Assembly (NCBI RefSeq): GCF_000518285.1
Contig: NZ_JADH01000005.1
Coordinates: 1-64,000 of the forward strand
Length of the DNA: 64,000 bases
Source: Williamsoniiplasma lucivorax ATCC 49196
Lineage (GTDB): Bacteria; Bacillota_I; Bacilli_A; Mycoplasmatales; Mycoplasmataceae
Direction of reading: 5' to 3'
The translations under genes and the position numbers were made by a program. Below, piece by piece: positions 31,160 through 41,712 of the stretch. Position 1 is the stretch's first letter, and every line of letters starts with the position of its first letter. A model generated the notes under the pieces. That model saw only the letters and a list, made by a program, of their open reading frames with translations, had not been told where the DNA came from and did not search any database.

Positions 31160-31972
31160 TTATTTTTTAGTGGAAATCATAAATGCTTGGAAAGCATTTT
31201 TTGTTGTTGATTGAATCACAAACGCTTTCTCTAAACCTTTTAATTGGGCAATTTTTTCAATTGTATGGACAATCATTTCTGGTTTATTCATTTCCCCACG
31301 AAATGGATGCGGAGTTAAATACGGAGCATCAGTTTCTACTAAAATCTTCTCCATCGGAATTCATTGGGCTGCTTCTTGAAGTTCTTTGGCATTTTTAAAT
31401 GTCACAGCTCCGCCAATATTAATATAACAACCAAGGGTAATGAACTTTTGAGCATACTCTTTATTAGCGGAAAAACAATGGACAATGACATTTGGTTTGT
31501 TGGGGTAGGTGTTTAAAATTTCAATCACATCATCATAAGCTTGGTATTCATTTTTTTGATCACGAATGTGGAGCATAATTGTTAAATCATGTTTAATTGC
31601 AATTTCTAATTGCTTTTTAAACATGATTTTTTGCATCGCAATATCTTCTCTTGTGTAAAAATAATCCAAGCCAATTTCCCCAATTGCAACAACTTTATTA
31701 TCTTCAACCAAACTTTCTAATGTGATTAAATCTTGGTCGTTGTGTTCAACAACAACGTTGGGATGAATTCCTACTGCTACAAAAACATTAGCATGTTCTT
31801 GAGCTTGTTTAATTGCTAAAATGGAAGATTTAACATCAAAAGAACAATTTAAAAAATAACCAACACCTTTATGGTTAGCAGCTTTGATTAGTTCAGCTGT
31901 CGTGATGCCAAGGTTTTCATACATCTCATCATTAAAGTGCGTGTGAGCATCAAAAATTAAATTAGTTTTCAT
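31160..31972 (-). CDS. tatD: TatD-family metal-dependent hydrolase, copy 2
   Basis: 270 aa. FDAHTHFND near the start, then VGIHPNVV, VAIGEIGLDY, IMLHIRD, VIVHCFS and ILVETDAPYLTPHPFRG; the last word is the best match to classical TatD, so this is probably the orthologue. One UGA Trp codon is read at 31358-31360. A small frame ending at 31962 overlaps its start, as if an upstream operon gene had decayed. Confidence 0.85.
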
Positions 31973-32171
31973 AATTTCTATTATAACTAATAAAATCGTT
32001 TTTATGAATAGTTGGTCACTTTTCTAAATTCATTAGATAATTTAGTTTTAAAGTAGTTTTAATTTTATTATGTTCAACAAAACCAAAATTTTCAGTGTTA
32101 TAAATGTAAAACACATCACAACAACCATGATTAAAATAAACTAAAACTCGAAAAAGGAAATCTGCAAGATT
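31962..32171 (-). pseudogene. remnant of a gene upstream of tatD
   Basis: An open frame of about 69 codons with protein-like content (VYFNHGCCDVFYIYNTENFG ... LNYLMNLEKWPTIHKNDF) but no start codon before the upstream TAA. It ends in TAA at 31962-31964, overlapping the tatD start by 11 bases as operon genes often do. It is probably the 3' part of a gene that lost its beginning, or a short gene with a rare start. Confidence 0.3.
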
Positions 32172-32252
32172 TTAGGCTTTATCATTTATAATTAAATAGT
32201 AATTAATCAAGAAAAATTCTGATTAAAAAATGAACGATACTAAGGAGAACAA

Positions 32253-33215
32253 ATGAAAGCATTTGATTATGAAGATATCCAATTAATACCAGAAATGTGT
32301 ATTGTGAAATCAAGAGGTGAGTGTGACACTTCAATAAAATTAGGAAAACACACTTTTAAAATGCCGGTTGTTCCGGCAAATATGGCAACTGTTGTCAATG
32401 AAGAGTTATGTGAAAGATTAGCTGAAAGAAACTACTTTTATGTGATGCATCGTTTTAATATTGATGTGATTAATTTTGTGAAAAAAATGAAAGCTAAAAG
32501 TTTAATTACTTCCATTTCAGTTGGTGTAAAAACTGGTGATTATGAGATTGTTAAAGATTTAAAAGCTCAAAATTTAATTCCTGATTACATCACCATCGAT
32601 ATCGCTCACGGACATTCGTTGGCTGTGCGTGATATGATTCAACATATCCGTCAACAAATGGGAGATCAAACTTTTATTATTGCTGGAAATGTTGGTACAC
32701 CATCAGCTGTCCGTGATTTAGAATATTGAGGAGCAGATGCAACTAAGGTTGGTATTGGTCCAGGAAAAGTATGTATTACTAAATTAAAAACTGGTTTTGG
32801 AACTGGAGGATGACAACTATCAGCTGTTAAGTGATGTAGTAAAGCAGCAACTAAACCAATCATTGCTGATGGAGGAATTCGCGTCAATGGTGATGTTGCT
32901 AAATCAATTCGTTTTGGAGCAACAATTGTCATGATTGGTTCTTTATTTGCTGCTCATGCCGAATCACCAGGAAACACTGTCGAAATCGATGGGGAATTAT
33001 ATAAAGAATTTTTTGGTAGTGCTAGCGAATTCAATAAAGGTGAAAAACGTTATGTTGAAGGTCGCAAAGATGTGATTAAAATTCGTGGTTCAATTTTTGA
33101 AACATTAACTGAAATGGAACAAGATTTACAATCTTCAATTTCTTATGCTGGTGGAAATAAATTATTAGACATTAGAAAAGTTGATTATGTAATTTTAAAA
33201 GATTCTAATTTCTAA
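32253..33215 (+). CDS. guaC: GMP reductase
   Basis: 320 aa with AAGGAGAA before the ATG. The IMPDH/GMPR barrel is clear: [35 protein letters not shown], the catalytic-loop [16 protein letters not shown] with Cys, and [20 protein letters not shown]. There are no CBS domains, which favours GMP reductase (GuaC type 2) over IMP dehydrogenase. It turns GMP into IMP with NADPH in purine interconversion, fitting the hpt salvage gene further along. Confidence 0.87.
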
Positions 33216-33248
33216 AGTTTTAAAAATTAGAACTTAAATAAGAAGTGT

Positions 33249-33283
33249 AAAACCTTAGGAATTTTTCCTAAGGTTTTCTTTTT
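33249..33283 (+). terminator. terminator of guaC
   Basis: AAAACCTTAGGAA/TTCCTAAGGTTTT stem followed by CTTTTT. Confidence 0.8.
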
Positions 33284-33332
33284 AAAAATAGAGTTATATT
33301 CTGGTGATGTGATTATTAAAAATGTATGATTT

Positions 33333-35681
33333 TTAGGCCTTAATTTTAACCCTTTCACGTTCAATGTTTAATATTTGTACATTTTCTTTAGAAAAGTTAA
33401 TTAGTGAATCTTTTTCAATTTCAAACAATTTAATAACAACCCCAAAATTCACGGGTTCTGGATGATTAAACAAGTCTAGACAAGATATCTCCATATCAAC
33501 AACATTTTCTATTGTATTAAAAGTTTTGACAAAATATTCATCTATCTTGTCTTGTATTTTAAAATCAATCAAAACTTTATTAGGGTTATATTTTTTAAAG
33601 TCTTCTACTAAATTTTTATTTATTTGTTCAAGTTGACCCATTGGATCAATTTCAGCTTTATCTTTCTTTTTTGGTTCTTTGGGATTTAAAACGTTTTTTC
33701 TTTTGATTTTTGGAAGACCTTTTTCGGTAACAGAGACACTACTTATTAATGCTATAGAAATATCACAACTTGAATACTCATCACCAACAAAAACGTTTGT
33801 GTTTGTAGTATAAGAAATTGATGTTGCTACTAAAAAATTTCTATATTTCTTACCATTTTGGGTATTCTTAAATGGGAGATAAAATTTTTCTACTATTTTT
33901 TTACCAGGTTTAATTTGTCCATCATAAAATAATGTGATAACACCTTCACCATCTTCGATATTGCAATTAATCGGGTTGGTTTTTCCATTTTTAATATTTA
34001 ATTCATGTTCTAGGTTAACATAGGCTTTTAATGAATTTATATTAAAACCATATTTTTTTATTAAATGGGCACATTTTCTGGTTAATAAAGGTGCAGAGAT
34101 TGATGTACCATCTTCATGATAATTAATATACCCCGATTCACCCAAAGTCCAAACCGTATCATTTAAATTTTCATTTTCTTGGAGTGAATTACCGAAATCA
34201 TAAGAATTGGGTTTTGAAAATAAGCCAAAAACTTTCATTTTACCAGTATAATGACTTTCTTTATTGTTGTTCTTTTCATCTTTGAATATAGAACCAACTG
34301 TTAATGCAAGTATTGAATCTGATCCATATGAAACAACATTGTTATTACCTGCGGCAATAATTATAAGAACCCCATTTTCTTTTTGTATTCTATCAAGTTG
34401 TTTACCCATTTCTGAAATAGATAAATTTCTTTTTAATGGTGTTGAAGCATCAAAAACCGATAAATTTCATAGTTTAATATTGGGGTTATTAATTATAATT
34501 TCTTCTGTTGTTTTAATAAAATATGACATTTCCATTGTGCCTTGAGGTAATATTCCAAAATGTTTTACTTTAAAAAACCCAAGCCCATCTTTATATTTTT
34601 TATTATTAAAAGCGTCATTACCAGCAATTAGTGTAGAAACCATTGTTCCATGGTTTCAATCTTTTTGTTCATTTGATGGCAATGGTGTGTTTTCTGATTC
34701 AATAAGTTTAGTCCACGGATCTTCGATACAGGCATAACTGTCAATGACACCTATTTGAAAATTCGGAATTTCCTTATTTTTAAAAGCATTTTCAATTTGT
34801 TGTTTTATCATTTCATTATTCAATGCTTCATTTGGGTTTTGTTCATTATCAAAATCTTTATTATAAGTAATTTTATTTTTAGTTGCTGTATTAATAAGAA
34901 AAGGAAATTCTTGGATGATTTTTTCTAATTGTAATTCATCCAAGTTTAAGATTAAATCTTTTTTTGATACATATACATCTTCATTAATCTCTATATTCTC
35001 ACTTTTAAAAATTTTATTAATTTTTTCATAATCTAGTATCGAATTAAATCTAACAAAGAAGTCCCCTTTCGTTATTAGTTCTTTATTTGTTTGATATATT
35101 GAAATTTTTGTTAAATGCATCATATCAAGCAAAATGTCTTTTATTATGGTTTTGGTCCTAGATTCATAATAAACATCATCACTTTCTAGAATTTTTTCTA
35201 TCTCTTTATCTTTTTCTGAAACCCCACTAGATGATTTTAAAATACTATCGATTTTTGTGATTGTTGCTTCATTATTATTAAAAAATTTTATAACAATTTT
35301 AATGTGAGTTATTGTTTTCTCTATTGCTGTTTTATCAACTAAATATGTTATTTTGATCGCATCTTCTAAAGTGTTGTCATAATTAAACACATATTTTGAA
35401 TCTATTTGTTTAAGTGGGTTTTTAACAACATTTTTAAAAAATCGTTTGAACCTATGTCCTTTACCTAATAATTTACTGAAATCACAAGTTATTGGTAATT
35501 CTAAAAATGAATTTGCAAAATCATCAAATGTTTTTGTAATATTAAACAATGAATTGATTATATTTTCATAATGTTCAAGAGAGATTTTCAAATTTCGATA
35601 TTGAGGGGTCCCTCCTCCGTTTTTTTCAAATACACTTTTGATATTTTTGAATTCATTTAACTTATAGATTTCATTTTTCAT
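33333..35681 (-). CDS. subtilisin-like serine protease of an ietAS-type pair
   Basis: 782 aa. An N-terminal helical region of about 300 residues precedes an S8 protease core. The catalytic set is complete: Asp314 in QIGVIDS, His344 in WNHGT, the oxyanion Asn446 in IIIAAGNNN and Ser527 in HEDGTSISAP. No signal peptide is seen, so it acts inside the cell. It starts 6 bases after the AAA ATPase gene. A cytoplasmic subtilase behind an AAA ATPase is the arrangement of IetS/IetA, described as a plasmid incompatibility and phage-defence module. Match by architecture, not by search. Confidence 0.8.
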
Positions 35682-35687
35682 AAATAA

Positions 35688-36764
35688 TTATTTTTTTCCT
35701 TCCAATATTAAATTATTTGCAATTGTTCTTCTATCCTTACCTAAAATGTTACCTATTTCTGAATAGTTAAGATCCATTTCTGATAATTCTTTAGCAGTAA
35801 TATTTGTTTTATTAAACAAATATTTAATCAGGTTTTGATATATGTTTTTACCTCAAAACAAATTTTCATCAATTATGTTATCAATAACCGAGTAATTGAT
35901 TGTTTTTGAAAATAAGTCTTTTTCATCTTTAGAGTAAAAAGAGATGATTTTTTCAATTATTCCATAATCAAAATTAATTTGATTTTGTTTAGCTTTACTA
36001 GTAAAAATGGTTTTAAAATAATACGGATCAATTTCGTCCATTTCGATTTTGATATTGAATCGACGTAAAATCGCTTCATCAATATATTTACTTTCATTTG
36101 TTATACCTATTATAGTGATTCCTTTTTGCAAAGAATCAAACATCATATTAAAACTACCAATCATTCTTCTATATTCATCATTGTTAATATTTTCTCTATT
36201 TCCTAACAATGAATCAATTTCGTCAATTAAGATAATTCCATTAGCGGATATCTTTTCAATATCTTTTTTTAAAATATCGATATTTTTATGTGTGTCTCCT
36301 AAATAAGAAGAAATTAGCCGAGAGGCTTTTAAAAAATAAATCGGCAAGTTTGTCTTGTGAGATAAAAATTTTACATAACTCGTTTTCCCAGTTCCGGGTT
36401 TTCCAGTTATAAAAATTTTGATCATTCTTTGCTTATTCACCATGTTTTTTTGAATTATGTTTACTAATGTTGGTGTGTTCTCTGGAAATGGATCCAAATA
36501 ATTTTCTTCATCTAATGCATTTTCAAAATGTTCTAAAATCTCTAATTCTTCAATGATTTGTACTTTTTGCTTTGTTTTAGCTAATGATACTTTGTTTTTA
36601 TTTATTCCAGCATAACTTAATATTGCTTCGTAATCTTCGATACTGTCGTTTTCAAGTAAAAAATTTTGATATTCAATTCTAACCTTATTTAGTTCATCTT
36701 TATTATTTAAAAAATAATTTTTCAAAAAATTTAAAAATAATACCCTTTCTTTTTTGTTTTCCAT
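35688..36764 (-). CDS. AAA ATPase of an ietAS-type pair, with C-terminal HTH-like segment
   Basis: 358 aa. Walker A GKPGTGKT at residues 121-128, Walker B IILIDEID at 177-184, sensor/arginine-finger region ITNESKYIDEAILRRF near 221-236: a single classical AAA module. The last 45 residues, after a UGA Trp codon, contain KELSEMDLNYSEIGNILGKD and RRTIANNLILEG, which reads like a helix-turn-helix. It probably controls or feeds the protease encoded next. The HTH might let it act on its own promoter, where four TGTAC boxes lie. Confidence 0.8.
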
Positions 36765-36789
36765 TCTATATACTCCTAATCCTAAATAT

Positions 36790-36873
36790 ATTGTACAAAA
36801 TTAATCAATAAATGTACTTCAAAAGACAATGTTTGTACAACTTTCAATCATAAATGTACAATTATCTAATATT
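36790..36873. repeat. four TGTAC boxes at exact 21-bp spacing
   Basis: TGTAC occurs at 36792, 36813, 36834 and 36855, each 21 bases apart, that is two helical turns. The 21-bp units share more than the core (ATTGTACAAAATTAATCAATA, then AATGTACTTCAAAAGACAAT, then TTTGTACAACTTTCAATCAT). They lie 26-109 bases upstream of the AAA ATPase start. A DnaA-box word TTATCCACA follows at 36873-36881. It is probably an operator array for a repressor that binds one DNA face; a plasmid iteron origin is the alternative. Confidence 0.65.
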
Positions 36874-36968
36874 TATCCACATTTCTTAAATTTATAATTT
36901 TTACAATTGTTAATAAAACCAAAACTTTTATTGTCATTTTTGATTGTGTAGAATTATTTTTTCCGTGT

Positions 36969-37003
36969 TTAAAACACAAAAACAAATTGCTTGTTTTTGT
37001 GTT
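36969..37003 (-). terminator. terminator of family member A
   Basis: AACACAAAAACAA/TTGTTTTTGTGTT stem with a short TTTT on the minus strand, downstream of the gene ending at 37040. Confidence 0.6.
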
Positions 37004-37039
37004 GATGTTAGTGTGGTTCCATAAGTTAAATTTGTGAAA

Positions 37040-37858
37040 TTAATTATAAGTTTTTTGAGATAATTTTCTAAAAACTTCAAGTTTTCTTTCTCTATCTTCA
37101 AGAAAATCATAAGTTTTATTTTTGATATTCATTTTTTCATCTTCGATGATTAAGATTTTTTCTGATATTAATAAAAGTGTGGCTATCAATTTAGAAAAGT
37201 GTGCAAGCCAATTTAGAAAATCATTGGCTTGTTCTTCTTGCCTAAGTGTTAAAGGAAATTCTGAAAATCTTAAATCTGAAAATAAAACAATCATAAATTT
37301 ATATGTTTCTTTCATTAAATCAAAAAACATATCAGAATCATCAGATTTAAATTTTGCACGAATGAAATGTTTTCAAAGTTCTTTTAATCCAACATACATA
37401 TATGGAGGAACGCGCTTCTCTCTTATGTTGTCGTATTGATCATCAAATACTCAATTTCATAAATTATAAATGGTTTGTTTAATTAAATCAGATTCACTAT
37501 TTCTATACCAACTAATAAAATTTGATTGCTCTTTTAATACATTGTTGTATTCTTTCGCAAAGATTGAAATTGCACTAGTAAAAGGTAATATATCACGCAT
37601 TATGCTTACTCATGTGCTATTTTCTTCTTCTGTCCAATTAGATTCTTGTTTTCCTACTCTTACTTTTTTCATGTTTTTGTTATACTCTTGGATTGCTTTT
37701 CATACTCAATCATGAAGAGTTCTGACATTATGGGTGGAATCCCAAACTTTTATCAACTCTATTATTCTTGTATCTTCATTTTTTGAATAACGATATTTTA
37801 CAAGCAAAATTTCTTCTTCAATTAAAGAATTTAGTAAATCATTATATTTAAATTTCAT
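37040..37858 (-). CDS. lineage-specific family protein, member A
   Basis: 272 aa with GGAGACAAT before the ATG. It begins MKFKYNDLLNSLIEEEILLV, continues KYRYSKNEDTRIIELIKVWD and ends with a conserved C-terminal helix TYDFLEDRERKLEVFRKLSQ. It is helical, Trp-rich through UGA codons, with no signal peptide or clear membrane helix. Members B (37966), C (39746), D (40740) and E (49867) share length, start motif and end motif. I do not know the family. It sits beside the protease/ATPase pair. Confidence 0.65.
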
Positions 37859-37965
37859 ATTGTCTCCTTATGGTTTTGTTTATTTTGAAAATTTGTTAAA
37901 TCACATCATTAAGAGTTACTTAGTTATTCCTATTTTGGTATTTATATTTCTGATAATATTGAATC

Positions 37966-38772
37966 CTAATTTATTATTTCTTTTGATGAAGTTTTTAATA
38001 TTTCTAATTGTTTTTCTCATTCATCAAGAAAATCATAAGTTCTGAAATTAGTCCCTGATTTTTTGTTTTCATTTCTTGTAAATTTTTCTAAAATTATGAA
38101 ATAAGTCCAAATGCTTGTTGCATTGTGGTCTATAAACTTTAAGAATTTTCTACACAATTGTTTTTGTCGAGGTGTCAAACCATCTGGTCAGATTTGTAAT
38201 TTTTTAGATAAATCAATCATAAATTTATATGTTTCTTTTGATGCATTTATAAGCAAATCAATATCATTTGTGGCATCCAGTGTTTCTCTAAAAGTTCTAT
38301 GAAGTGTCATAACATAAAGGCTCATGAATGCAGGGGTTCTTATACCGGACATATTCATCGATTCACTTTCGAATACTTCGTAAAATAAATTGTAAATGCA
38401 TATTTTAACTATTTGATAATCAAGTGATTCTGGTAAAACATTGTTGTCTAGGATATCTCGATATTCTTTCATAAATCGTAAAATCGCATTGGTAAAAAGA
38501 ATCAATTCATCTAGTATTGTTAATCAAATTAAATCTTCTTCTTCAGTTCAATTTGAAATTTTCTTAGTAGCTTTCAATTTTTTCTTATTTTTTACATATT
38601 CTTCCTTTTGATAAACGAAGTAACTATTTAGATTTTTAATATTGCGTTGTGAATCGCAAACCTCTAATAACTCTTTGATTCTTGTATCTTCATTTTTTGA
38701 ATAACGATATTTTACAAGCAAAATTTCTTGTTCAACTAAAGTGTCTAATGCATCACCATATTTAAATTTCAT
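37966..38772 (-). CDS. lineage-specific family protein, member B
   Basis: 268 aa, the closest relative of member A: MKFKYGDALDTLVEQEILLV then KYRYSKNEDTRIKELLEV, the NWTEEE stretch near residue 75, and the C-terminal TYDFLDEWEKQLEILKTS. A and B are tandem on the minus strand and almost certainly arose by duplication. Several UGA Trp codons are needed to read it. Function unknown. Confidence 0.65.
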
Positions 38773-38911
38773 AATTTCTCCTTTGCTTAATATTTTAATC
38801 TTACACCACCTTCAATTTTTTTATTTGAAATAAGAATAATGAGAAAAGAATAATGTAAATTTGCTCATTCTGCATTCAAAAAAAGAATCTATACTGTAAT
38901 GTTTATGAGTA

Positions 38912-39283
38912 TTATATTTGTTTTAAAACATCGTAAAATTTTTTCAATAGTGTTTGACCACGTTTTTCAAGAGCATTGAATTCTTGATCAATGTCAGTCA
39001 ATACATTGCCGTCAACATCAAATTCAATCATGGGATATTCATGATAAAAACTTGCTTCTGGAGTTACTCTAAAACCAATTTCAATAACATTTTTGTTTTT
39101 ATCAAGAAAAACATCATAAATCTGAATTCAAATTCTTTGTTTAATTCCAGCCAATAATCTAAACATTTTAATTTGTTGTTCTTTTCATCGGATATCTTTA
39201 AATTCTCCAGCCTTTCGTTGTTCAACACCATTAATATATAAGTTAAATGGGTCAGTTTCAAAATTTTCTAATATAAATTCCAT
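38912..39283 (-). CDS. hypothetical protein, 123 aa
   Basis: The ATG at 39281-39283 begins MEFILENFETDPFNLYINGV. The middle (DIRWKEQQIKMFRLLAGIKQ) is basic and the end is acidic and helical, with strands IQIYDVFLDKNKNVIEIGF in between. Two UGA Trp codons are read. It stands alone between member B and the cysteine-rich peptide. I do not recognise it. Confidence 0.55.
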
Positions 39284-39389
39284 GATTTTTTAATCCTTAA
39301 CTATTAAGATTATTATACTAAAAAGGTTCCCCCTACTTCTTTTTTAGAAAATTTATTTAACTAAACTAATAAATAAATCTAGTAAAGAA

Positions 39390-39395
39390 TATAAT
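39390..39395 (+). promoter_or_regulatory. -10 box of the cysteine-rich peptide gene
   Basis: A perfect TATAAT 28 bases before the ATG. No good -35 word is seen at the usual distance. Confidence 0.4.
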
Positions 39396-39422
39396 TAAGT
39401 TGTAAGATAAGGAGCAAGAAAT

Positions 39423-39548
39423 ATGAGTTGTGAATTAAGTTGCAAAGATTGTAATTGCCGTTGCAATTGCAAACGCGGTTGTAATAAATGCTTACTATGC
39501 AAATTTAGAAAAAAAGATCTTCATGGTCCTAAAGAAGTAAAGGCATAA
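39423..39548 (+). CDS. metallothionein-like cysteine-rich peptide
   Basis: 41 aa. Nine of the first 26 residues are Cys (positions 3, 7, 10, 12, 14, 16, 20, 23, 26) in CxC and CxxC spacings, followed by a basic tail with no Cys. It has its own TATAAT, AAGGAG ribosome binding site and terminator, so it is a real single-gene unit. The pattern is that of a small metal-thiolate protein; binding of Cu, Zn or Cd is the natural guess. It does not match the bacterial SmtA/BmtA or MymT sequences as I know them. Confidence 0.6.
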   Translation: MSCELSCKDCNCRCNCKRGCNKCLLCKFRKKDLHGPKEVKA

Positions 39549-39572
39549 AAATTTTCATTAGTTTAACTAATT

Positions 39573-39602
39573 AAAATCATGAGTTAACGCTCATGATTTT
39601 TT
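39573..39602 (+). terminator. terminator of the cysteine-rich peptide
   Basis: AAAATCATGAG/CTCATGATTTT stem followed by TT. Confidence 0.75.
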
Positions 39603-39745
39603 AATCTCCCTTTTATGCTTTTGCTTTGAAACTACTTTGTGCAATTTGAGCAAAGTAGTTTCAAAAATATGTTTAAGAAAAAGATTATTTTTAATCCGAA
39701 ACACAGATTTAGCTAAATGTTAAAATTATTTTAAGGGGAGTTAGT

Positions 39746-40561
39746 ATGAATCCTGAATTTCTTAATTTATTAAAAAACATTGTTGATGATGAAATCTTAA
39801 TCATCAAATACAGTATGTATTTACCAACTCATGATCTGCGTATTAAAGGTTTGTTTCAAGAGTGAGATACTAATCATGATTTTAAAACTCTGTTTACTTG
39901 GCTTGACCAACAAGTAGGTGATGAACCAAAATCTGCTGATGAACTACTTGATGAAAAAGTAGTGGAATTTCTCAATCCTCGCTGAACAGATATTTATATT
40001 CGCATGCATACGATTATTGCCACTATTTTAGCTTTTATCAAAAGTTATCAAACAATGCGTAGAACTCATAATCATAAAAGACTAACCGAATACCAAAGAG
40101 CACAAATTACAATTGCTCGTGGTATCACCAAGGTTTATACACAAGGTTATGAAGTTCTAAATAAGCTAGAAGTTCCGCTTTTTATGCAAACAGAATTAAC
40201 CACAATTCTTGAATATTTCACAAATGCCAAAGAACAATGATTAGAATATGATTGAATCCTTGATTACACTAACGAAATCTATGTTTATCTTGCCTTACTT
40301 ATTGAAAATTTTAAAAATACCAAAGTTCAATTAAATAAAAAGCAAAAAGCCCAAGCTGATAATTTTATTGAATTACTCCAATATATCTCAACTAGTTTTT
40401 ATCTTTTATTGTTATTGTTTGAAGGCTTGTTCAACATCGAACATAAAAAAATGGGGATTGAGGTTGAAGAAGTTTACTATGCCCGCACTTTTGAAAAAGA
40501 AGAGAAATTAACCAAACTAAGAAAATGATTTTTAAAACAATCTCAAACCAAAACTAATTAA
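39746..40561 (+). CDS. lineage-specific family protein, member C
   Basis: 271 aa with AAGGGGAG before the ATG. It begins MNPEFLNLLKNIVDDEILII and continues KYSMYLPTHDLRIKGLFQEWD, the same pattern as member A. The C-terminus has YYARTFEKEEKLTKLRKWFL. Four UGA Trp codons are read. It forms a tandem pair with member D, and both share the upstream word GTTAAAATTATT before the ribosome binding site. Helical, soluble, function unknown. Confidence 0.65.
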
Positions 40562-40664
40562 GCGTGAGATTGTCATTTAAGCTTTTGGAAATAAACAAGG
40601 TTTTGAGTACTTATTTCAAGTCCAAAATGTTTTTTAAAGATAAAAAAGTAATTTTAAAAATTAA

Positions 40665-40694
40665 TTCTATAATGAAGTTTGTTTCATTATAGAA
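40665..40694. promoter_or_regulatory. perfect inverted repeat upstream of member D
   Basis: TTCTATAATGAA (40665-40676) and TTCATTATAGAA (40683-40694) are perfect 12-bp arms with a 6-base loop, 46 bases before the member D start. With no T-run it is more likely an operator, or mRNA structure, than a terminator. Confidence 0.5.
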
Positions 40695-40739
40695 TAAAGA
40701 TTCATCACAAGGTTAAAATTATTCTATAAAGGAGTTTGT

Positions 40740-41528
40740 ATGAAACCTGAATATAATGACTTATTAAAATCTATTATTGAAGATGAGATTTTAATCATCA
40801 AATATAGTATTGATTGACCCACTTGTGATGTTCAGGTGAAAGCGATGTTACACGAATGGGACACCAACCATAATCTCCAAACTTTTCACAAATGACTCAA
40901 TGAACAAGATGATGAAATCAAACAAGCAGTAGTCGGTTCAATTGATCCACTTTGACTTGTCATATACATCAGATTGCACACCGTAACTGATGTCATTTTA
41001 GAGTTTATGAAAACTTATACAAAGTTGATGAATGCTCCTGATTATCAAAAACTTTCAGAATATGAAATGATACAAATTGTTGTGACAGCTGGGATTACCC
41101 ACATTTATGAGCAAGGTTTTAGATTTTTGAAGAAATCTAAAATTCCATTATTTATGCAAAAAACGTTTGCTAAGATCATGCATTTTTTTCAAAAAGTTTT
41201 AAATAAATTAGCAGATTGTGACAAAATACTTGATCATGCAAATGAACTATACATTTATTTATCGAGTTTAATTTTAGAGTTTGAAAATACCGAATTTTCT
41301 TTAACCGATCCAGCAAACGAGGCTTTTGATTTTATCGAATTAATAAAATATCTTGCCACAAATTTTTATGTTTTATTATTGATCTTTGAGGGTTTTGTTT
41401 TGATTGAACAAAATAAATCAAGCATCCCTACTGATAACGTTTTTTATCAACGCACCAATGAAAAAGAAGAGAAATTAGAAAGACTTAAAGATTCATTTTT
41501 AGAACGTTCTAAAAATGAATTGAATTAA
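40740..41528 (+). CDS. lineage-specific family protein, member D
   Basis: 262 aa with AAAGGAG before the ATG. MKPEYNDLLKSIIEDEILII then KYSIDWPTCDVQVKAMLHEWD at the start, FYQRTNEKEEKLERLKDSFL at the end. It is closest to member C (shared IPLFMQ, Y-KTYTKLM and NAPDYQKLSEYE-like stretches). Two terminator-like arms overlap its stop codon. Function unknown. Confidence 0.65.
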
Positions 41529-41557
41529 CTTTTTAATAACAAATTAAAAAGTTAATT
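41523..41557 (+). terminator. inverted repeat at the end of member D
   Basis: AATTAACTTTTTAAT/ATTAAAAAGTTAATT is a perfect 15-bp stem overlapping the stop codon; the following T-run is weak. Confidence 0.5.
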
Positions 41558-41712
41558 TACTATAAGTCACAAAAAGAAAAACAAATAAGTCTAATTAGAT
41601 TGGAATATTTAGCTAATTCAGGTGTTTAGTGGTGTTTAATTTTGGTTTTTTTAAAACTCTTATTTTTATTTTTAACAAAGTGAAATTATAATATTAATTA
41701 ATAAGGAGAATC

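Noticed and set aside
36873-36881. DnaA box TTATCCACA as evidence for a chromosomal origin
   Set aside because: A single box is expected about once by chance in a window of this size and composition, and dnaA/dnaN are not here.
39064-39261. 65-codon minus-strand frame MKLTHLTYILMV
   Set aside because: It is a shifted frame inside the 123-aa gene 38912-39283, which has better composition and a proper start.
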